The notes below the pieces were generated by a model. That model was not told the DNA's origin. It ran no database searches and worked only from the letters and a program-made list of their open reading frames with translations. A DNA stretch of 64,000 bases, from the NCBI RefSeq assembly GCF_015706575.1, contig NW_024037056.1, forward strand, positions 7,205,176-7,269,175, written 5' to 3'. This DNA comes from Patiria miniata (taxonomy: Eukaryota; Echinodermata; Asteroidea; Valvatida; Asterinidae). Each line of letters starts with the position of its first letter. The first letter of the stretch is position 1. The position numbers were made by a program, and so were the translations under genes. Shown in pieces: positions 57,191-64,000 of the stretch.

Positions 57191-58750
57191 TGCCTTACAA
57201 GTATTTAGGCTTCTTCAAACAAATTCATGACGTAAGTCTATCCTACTTGTTAAATATTATTTGGTTTAATTTTCTCTGCCTTTTGTGCGTTCAGTTTAAT
57301 CCATCAAGCTCATCGCTTCATTTTATTCGTTGGAAAAAAAAGGTAAGTGAAAGGCCTTTATCAAAATAGTTTACAACAATTGAACATTATCTAACTGAAC
57401 ATGACACCGTTCAAACTCAGTCATTACTAGCATAACATAATTTGGCGTGCCACTCAAGAATCGGCATGAGTTCAATCTAATTGTTTTGAAACAACAACAT
57501 TCACGGAAGTAACGGAACACGGAAGTAACAAAGCAACTTAAGAATGGAAAGAATGTAGTATCACTCATTTGGGAGTCGTAACAGAAACATTTCCAATTTT
57601 TGACAATGTTTCTGCTAAATGCACTTAAAAATCTGTCAGATTTATAAAAATCTACCAAATTCCCAGAATTACTCGAAAAACACAATAAACACTTAAAATA
57701 CATGCAGGTTTGTAGTTTTGCCTTCATTAAGGTTCAAATTACATTATAAACATGTTATGAAATTTGCGTAAATTTCACTCCAAACGCGGTTGCTTTACAA
57801 CGAAGTCTGGCTCCCAGTGAACCTCAGCACCTAGACCAGCCAACCTGTCCTATTTTGCAAGGGTTTGTTAGAAAAGATTGAAGCTTTTTTTAAACAAATG
57901 TATCATCTTTTTTTTCAAATTTGCTGTGTTTTTCTGTCAAATAACCATTTTAGCAGAATTCTGCCAGAAATACATGTATGCCAAAAATTCTATTCTGTAA
58001 AATGTTCTGCCAAACTCGTTTTTTTAACCAAAACTCTGTCAAAGTTAGCGAAAAATTGGCTAAAACGGTCACTGTGACTGGCATTATGGTTATTCTAATT
58101 ATAATTAAACGGCCCGTCGCTGTCGCTGCCATGGAATTGCCCGGGTATGTTATTTGTGTGTGTTTGATATATGCTATAAGTTCGTTTCCCTACCCTTATA
58201 CCTTTTTGCCTTCCTTTCCTATATACAAATAATTCGTGACTTCATGAAACACAACACGCCGAGCGATTCAGCTGAGGTTAGGTGAACGTCGCCATCTGGA
58301 TATCACAGGACAATTAACTAATCAAATGTTTGGAGAAAAAAAAAGATTGAAGTGAGCAAACTGCGACTTACCAAATACGCAAGCAACAAGTGATGCCAAG
58401 TCAAGACACCGCATCCTGATGAAAGACTCAGATACTACCTTCCGATTGAATTTATTCCGGTTTGGTTTCCTACTGGGTTCGAAATCCGACGCGACAAATG
58501 TTTCACGTGACAAAATGTAGATACTTTACCACCAGAACACACGTTTTGCCTGGTTACATTCACCGCACTAATTATAGGTCTATCGGGTGCGATTCAGCAA
58601 AACGCCCGGGCAAGAGCTCAGGCAGGCTCATTGATGCACGGTCATTTTCTACTACAATTAATATTAACGCTAATGCACTTTCACGTCACAAGAACCATGC
58701 GGTGAGGGAGACCAAGGGAAGACTAGGCTGGTTCCCGCTCGCATTATGTG
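57190..58750. other. intergenic DNA with one distant copy of the higher-order-unit motif
   Basis: At about 58,036-58,075, CTGTCAAAGTTAGC followed by GGCTAAAACGGTCACTGTG matches the TTAGCCGA hairpin block of the 37-46 kb units. No gene is recognised. A 118-codon minus-strand frame at 57,371-57,727 has no domain and lies in AT-rich text. Confidence 0.45.
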
Positions 58751-58754
58751 GATC

Positions 58755-59377
58755 GGTGTCACGGTCTCGCTTCTCCGGCGTGCTAGCTTCTCCGAGAGGG
58801 AAATTTCGCTTCAACACGCATGCGCAAAATTGCGCAGTAGTGTAAATTTTTGTCAACTTTATCTGTGTGCTGAGTTCTTTGGGGTTGTACTGGTGCATGG
58901 AAGATCTTAGAATATTTTTTTATGTATACGTTATGGGTACCAGTCGAATCCAGAATGTTTGTGGCGCGCGCAACTCCCAATAACCACAAAAACTAGAAGG
59001 ATGCACACATTAAGACAAATTGGACGTGATTGACCACGAACGAGCGAGGAACACAGACAAGGAGTTCGTTCTTGATAATTCCTTAATGAACACACACACG
59101 TGACGCTGGGAACACGAATCAGAATTAATGCTTGCAAGACCATGGAACGACTTATATTGACCCACGGGAAGTACATAACACATTCTTGGGTGTTCCTCAC
59201 TGTGTTATTTATGGACTTGGTAGACTTCAGAACACAGCCCGAGGAAAAGTAAGCACAGTAGACACATGAGCATGTATCGTGCTCATGATTGTAACGTGCA
59301 CTGTAAAGTGCTCAATAATCCGCCGAATCCACGCGGAGAAGCTAGCACGCGGGAGAAGTGAGACCGTGACACCGGTA
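58755..59377. mobile_element. possible non-autonomous transposon with 38-bp inverted ends
   Basis: GGTGTCACGGTCTCGCTTCT at 58,755 and the inverse form near 59,339-59,377 (GAGACCGTGACACC, preceded by GGAGAAGCTAGCACGC) form inverted ends of about 38 bp, 620 bp apart. No target duplication is visible, and the interior is non-coding. Confidence 0.45.
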
Positions 59378-59939
59378 GCCAGCTCCCATTTAAAGTCATG
59401 ATTGGATCACCTCTGCGCGTGCGCAGCCTGATTATTATTATTTTGTTTTAACCAATGTATACATCTTTGCGCATGGACTACAGTTGAACGCATGGCTTAT
59501 CAAAAAACTGACTCTTACCATAAACAGTAGGCAAATTCGCCAGTATGTTCCACGGATACAACTTCCAAGCATTTCAACTGCATAGGTTTCAAATACTAAA
59601 AATGGTGCCCCTCTCTGTATTGATAGATGCCCGAGACACTTTCGAATTCAGCGAAAATCGAAACATCTCATCTAAGAAATGGCATATTCACGGCCTATTG
59701 CCATTTAGAAATAGGCTAATTCCGCGCTGACAATATCGTTGCGATTGAGTATTCAGGTGACGTAAATCAAACCTAGGATAGTCCTTCATATTTTTTTGCA
59801 TACATTAGAATTCCTAGTCCATTACCCGCTACCGGTCTCTACATTCGAAATCCGAAGGAACATTGAGGGACCGAAAACCAGTCTATGGGAAGACCGACTC
59901 CTTTTTATACCCCGAGTAGTACGCTACATTATCTGCTCT

Positions 59940-60205
59940 CGGGGGCGGCTCGATCCAGGAATGTGTGCACAGGGGGGGGGGGGGGGGGGGTATTCAGGAA
60001 AATAATTCTGAAATGTAGACATTTGTTTTCTCCGGACACGTGGCATCCGAAAATCAATAGGAGGGGGGAGGGGGGGGGGGGGCTCGCACCATACTTTTAA
60101 TGGGACGCTGTTCAAATCGACGATTATTAACGCCATTTCATTTTTGGACAGGCCTTGGGGCCTTGGTTCCCCCCCCCCCCGCCCCGGATCCGCGCCTGGC
60201 TCTCT
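59940..60205. mobile_element. poly(G)/poly(C) hAT-like remnant
   Basis: CGATCCAGGAATG near 59,950 and CGGATCCGCGCCTGGC near 60,185 resemble the GGATCC-containing ends of hAT MITEs. Three G or C runs of 10-20 lie between them. No convincing 8-bp duplication was found. Confidence 0.4.
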
Positions 60206-60499
60206 CTCTCTCTCATTACTATTGTCATTGGGATCTTAATTAGACCCGTGGATCGAGGTTTACTTTTTTCCCTTTTTCCACTATTAAAACATTTCTTACA
60301 CTACACCAACCTCATACTTATCATCAACTTTCAACCTCAAGACAATAGTACACATTAGTAGCATCCTTTACGCTGATTCAATCCCAACGTAACAAGCAAT
60401 GCACCTATTATCTTGTTTGCCTACTTGATGATTTTACTTGTTGATTGTATTTGTGAATAATGCCAAATCTACGGCAGCGTACTGCTACCAGCCAAACAC

Positions 60500-60690
60500 A
60501 AAAAACCATTGGAGAAACGACTTAATATATCATTTAAATGATTACGTACCAGTGTCTCGTTTAAACTACGTATTGTCTTGTTTTAAACGACCTATTTATT
60601 TAATTCAAACGACCTATTCATTTTGTTTAAATGATTTATCTCTCGTTCATATCATACGAGCCTAGGCACACTATTAAAGTGCCATGGACG
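60500..60690. repeat. TTTAAACGAC(T/C)TATTTA repeat, partner of about 17,040-17,120
   Basis: Quasi-tandem TTTAAACGACCTATTTA and TTCAAACGACCTATTCA lines match the reverse complement of 17,045-17,115 in the discoidin-gene intron, including CACTATTAAAGT at the end. Confidence 0.45.
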
Positions 60691-60734
60691 TAACTATGGT
60701 GCTCTTAATCTGCCATCTCACATCTGGCATCTCA

Positions 60735-60905
60735 GGTCAGTGGTGCACTCAGGATTTGGCTCGGGGTAGGGGTGGGGGCTCACGATTTATTTTGTTCCAA
60801 TTTTTGAGAAAAAAACATTTGAAACAATTTTGCCACATTTTTTTTCGGGGGACTATTTTGACGCTGGTGGCGCCACTTACCCCCCCCCCCCCCCGCCCAA
60901 AAAAA
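60735..60905. mobile_element. short G-run/C-run element
   Basis: AGTGGTGCACTCAGGATTTGG, then GGGGTAGGGGTGGGGG, is paired with a run of C ending in CGCCC near 60,898. It is similar in layout to the hAT-like remnants; class uncertain. Confidence 0.3.
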
Positions 60906-60959
60906 TTACATTAGCATCAGTTTTGCACGCCAGAGTTTAAAATTTTTAAGCTTTAAACT

Positions 60960-62135
60960 TTAAACTTTAAAAAGTTTTCCCGGCCAATTTCCGAATTTTT
61001 ATAATTATTTTCATTATCAGCCTTTCAATTTGCATGTTTTTTTACAGATTTGCTCAACTTGGGGTTTCCTTTAAATTTTGGGGCATTCAATTTTATTTGT
61101 AGGCAGCTAAGATTTTATTCTGAGTGTTTGTTTTCGTTTTGGGGCATTCTTTTTCGTTTAGTGCATTCAAGACTTAATTTGTAGCATTCTTAAATTAAGT
61201 CTTTGCATTTTTTGACAGTTTATGCATTCAAATTAGCGAACGTCAGTGCGCTTAAAAACTGTTGCAATGCTTGTCGTTTGTTATTCGTTTGTGGGCAATA
61301 ACTTTCATCGTTTTGTCATTCAAAATGAAGATTTCTTGACGTCGTGCAAGACATCGGGGCATTTATGTTCGGCAATTGTTGTACCATCGGGCATGCTTTT
61401 CTTTGGTAATTTCTTAAATGTTTTCTTGCGTATGTCCGACCGAACACATATTTAAAAGGGCCCATGCAAAGAAATTGTTCAATACAAACCTTAACAATAC
61501 ATCTTTGTCTCACATTTAACCTTCTTTTATTGTTTATTATTTTTTCCCCTTTATGAGGGGTATTTTTGATGCCTTCTCCGTTGTTATGCTCATGTAAAGT
61601 TCCATATTCATAAGCAAAACTTAGATGTCATTCCTGGCAGATACGACTTGGTTGTTTCAGAACAAAATGTTCCGACAATTTGGGACATTTTGCTATCAAA
61701 CATTTCTTTCCTTGGCGGTTCCTTGCTGTGTCAGTACATGGCAGTAAGCCAATGAGCAAACCTTTCTCACAAAATAATGTTTTCAATTAGCAAATGTTGG
61801 GTACCGTACCGTGATTAATTTAAAAGAAAACCCTAAACTGAACAGTGTCTGTCTGAAATCACATCACAGCAAATGCGCGCTCAGTAATCTGGACAGGAAA
61901 ATAATAAATGTGCACGTTGCAATAAGATTAACCAAAGAGGATGTCAGTTTTCTTACATTTCAGAGTAGTAGAACATTGCACTTAATGTATTCCTGAAAAA
62001 AAATTATTGCCGGACCCTTTAATGAAGAAAGAAAAGTGTGCATTTACGGATTGAAGACGGAGATGTGATTTACGCCGAGATAATTAAGAATTTTACATGC
62101 AGGAAGTCTTAAAGCATGTTTGAAAAAATGTGAAA
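60960..62135. repeat. CATTCAATTT-rich repeat family, partner of 18.6-19.5 kb
   Basis: It begins with AGTTTTCCCGGCCAATTTCC (60,974-60,994). It continues with repeated GCATTC lines and ends with the segment at 62,025-62,125 that matches 19,320-19,465 in inverse orientation. Non-coding and old. Confidence 0.5.
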
Positions 62136-62140
62136 TACAG

Positions 62141-62645
62141 GGTGAGTCAAATAAAAACCGAAACCCAAATGCCGGGACTATTGTTTTATTGAAGTTCTGC
62201 ATGTATCACTTTAAAAAGCTAAGATATAAAAGCCCACTTCACAAACTTGTTTGTAGTACAAGAATCATTTAAATCACTTACGTATTTTATTTAAGTTACA
62301 TAATTTTAAACACAACCACCGTTTTAGGGTTCTGTCCACGGATCACAAAAAAGTACAGTGTTCTTTCAGCAAACCGAAAACAAATCACATAGGGATGTCC
62401 GTGAATTGTTTTCGTTTTGCTGAAAGAACGCTCACCTTTTTGTGATCCATGGACAGAACTTTAAAACGGTGGTTGTGTTTAAAATGCTGTTACTTGAAAA
62501 GTACATAAGTGATTTGATTGATGTATGTATTAGAAGAAAGCGAATGAAATGGGCTTTTATATGCCACATTTTCAAAGTGCTACACATGAACAACTTTACT
62601 AAAACAATAGTCCCGACATTTGGGTTTCGTTTTTTTTCCCTTTTT
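62141..62645. mobile_element. palindromic MITE, mariner/Tc1-like end
   Basis: Two arms (about 62,158-62,385 and 62,400-62,632) are inverted copies, sharing CGAAACCCAAATG, ACTATTGTTTTA, CTTTTTTGTGATCC and GCTGAAAGAAC. The left end TACAGGGTGAGTCAAATAAA has the style of IS630/mariner ends at TA sites; the right end is blurred by T runs. Non-coding. Confidence 0.7.
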
Positions 62646-62659
62646 TTTTTAATGTTTGC

Positions 62660-63480
62660 CCATTAATGAAAAGGAATGCCCGATCAACCCATTACTACTG
62701 CTTTAGATGAAATTGAATGAATTCCACGGTATGTTTATTATGAATGCATCTTTTACAGGGATGTGTGAAGCTAAAAGACGATAAATTGCTCGGATAGTGA
62801 AACTGAATATTTCTTTTTGATTGTCGAATGACGATCTGCATGATTTTTCAATTTCAATCTAAATTGAATGAGCCAGGCGAGTGAAATTGATTGAAAACCT
62901 GGTGAAATTGGCAATTAAAACCTAGATTATTGAAAAAGAATTGCCACTCCTCCAAAGTTACCTTTAAAAGAACTAAAATAGCAGTCAAACCTTTCGATGA
63001 TTTTCCATAGCCCCAAAGCTTTCCATGATTTTGAAAGTTAGGTTGGCAAGATTGTACCTGTGAAGAAGTGCTGCACTGTAGGATTTGTATTACCATATGT
63101 GTCGGAATCTGTTTGGAATCGTTAGGAAATTACATTTGGCATGATCAATTTGATATATATTTCGTTTTAGCACTGACGTATATGATTCCCCACAATAAGG
63201 GGAAAAAACTATACAAGTTAGCATTCATCGGGGTTTGCCAAATACTAAATGGTACATCGAGTGTCCTTGCGTGGCAAATTTGAGATCTATTTTCATTTGA
63301 GTAAGAGCAATTACACTGTTGCGTACTCGTTGACCAAAAAGAACGCTGCCCAAATAACTTGAACTTGTTTATGAGAATTGCAGCTTGCCTACTTGTCAAC
63401 ATCCTGTTATTAGAATAAACGGAGAGCCATAATATCGCAGCAATGGCCCTGCAAACCGACGTCTTTAATAACAGTGGTTC
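62660..63480. other. intergenic DNA, repeat remnants only
   Basis: GAATGAGCCAGGCG and GTGAAATTG lines near 62,865-62,915 echo the GCCTGGCTCATTCAATTT of 18,700. No gene is seen. Confidence 0.4.
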
Positions 63481-63844
63481 CATATTACCCGCGTGATGAA
63501 TCTATAGCCTGCATATGAACAAGAAATTGGGCATTTAGCATTTTTTTTTGTGTCGGTGAAATTCCGTCGTAGATTGCAGAGCCACTTTTATTGATCAGAT
63601 AACAAAAGGAATCGCGTGCCTCGTTTTAATTGTGAAAGATGCCGACCGCAGTATATCTTCCCTAAGGATGCAATTTCCTTCCAATAAGCCTTGCCTGCCG
63701 CTATTGCATTTTCTCCTCTCTCAGTGTTACAGTCGTCAGTGTGGCCGTATATAGTAAATGTACTGCTTGTGTTCGGGACTGGACTTATCAGAACTCACTC
63801 TGCCGCCATGGATGAAACACGTTCTCTTCAAAGCTTATTCTCGC

Positions 63845-63949
63845 TACAAGGACTTGCCTTGACTATCGACACATTACATGGAAATCATGGAGGGGTTATC
63901 TTTACTCTTTAAAAGTTTGCAGTATGAAGATTCGATTAGCACTATAATA
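63845..63949 (+). pseudogene. fibrinogen-domain C-terminal end (relic or last exon)
   Basis: The plus-strand frame reads DYRHITWKSWRGYLYSLKVC followed by SMKIRLAL and a stop at 63,947-63,949. This matches DYRGIIWVAWRGLFYSLQKC and SMKIRLAM of the gene at 8215-9213. The sequence upstream in the window does not match the rest of the domain. It is either a relic or the final exon of a gene whose other exons I cannot find. Confidence 0.6.
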
Positions 63950-64000
63950 GTACTAATAATCATAAATGCCCTGTAAATACAATGTGTGTTTTCGTAATGG

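Noticed and set aside
57371-57727. 118-codon minus-strand frame
   Set aside because: Cysteine- and phenylalanine-rich without a recognisable domain, in AT-rich DNA, with no splice or signal features that I trust.
58462-58845. 127-codon plus-strand frame
   Set aside because: It runs across the inverted end at 58,755 and has no domain similarity; the part after residue 98 is transposon-end sequence.

Overview
The window looks like nuclear DNA of a marine invertebrate animal. I favour a deuterostome such as an echinoderm, hemichordate or amphioxus, but the sequence does not settle this. The evidence is GT-AG introns, secreted lectin-like genes with PAN, fibrinogen-related and discoidin (F5/8 type C) domains, tRNA-derived SINEs, a Penelope-like retroelement and many small DNA-transposon derivatives. 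Coding DNA is sparse. I can support two host genes, both on the minus strand, plus gene relics.

Positions 1-22,500 are gene-bearing. They hold a hAT-type MITE, relics of fibrinogen-domain genes, an intronless PAN plus fibrinogen-domain gene (8215-9213) with an RFX-type X-box upstream, and a second copy of that upstream region with no gene attached. A degenerate THAP exon follows. Next is a five-exon gene (15283-21204) that I assembled by matching splice sites and phases; it encodes a 264-residue secreted protein ending in a discoidin domain. Its introns hold head-to-head SINEs and a 'TTTTCCCGGCCAATTT' repeat family that reappears at 61-63 kb.

Positions 22,500-52,900 are a roughly 30 kb non-coding repeat domain full of TGACGTCA, the palindromic CREB/ATF site, very often as a pair with a fixed 3-bp spacer. 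It contains a 147-bp tandem repeat split by a Penelope-like insertion, 171-bp tandem repeats, and a higher-order array with units near 2.9 kb or 1.4 kb. A three-class family of short hairpins with matching 'tags' is scattered through it and reaches as far as 6.7 kb. Two insertions stand out. One is a 5,851-bp almost perfect palindrome (27,607-33,457) with a 6-bp target duplication, AG...CT ends, 21-bp minisatellites and a C2H2/acidic protein frame in each arm; it resembles a palindromic Polinton-type derivative. The other is a 1,515-bp element (46,460-47,974) of similar plan: inverted repeats with 21-bp minisatellites and a 6-bp target duplication. Related copies inside the window show the unoccupied site of both.

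Positions 52,900-64,000 hold tandemly duplicated non-coding segments, hAT-like poly(G)/poly(C) elements, a mariner-like palindromic MITE and, at the right edge, the tail of another fibrinogen-domain gene or relic.

The strongest candidates for something undescribed are the three-class hairpin/tag family, the fixed-spacing CRE-pair arrays, and the minisatellite-in-inverted-repeat elements with 6-bp target duplications.
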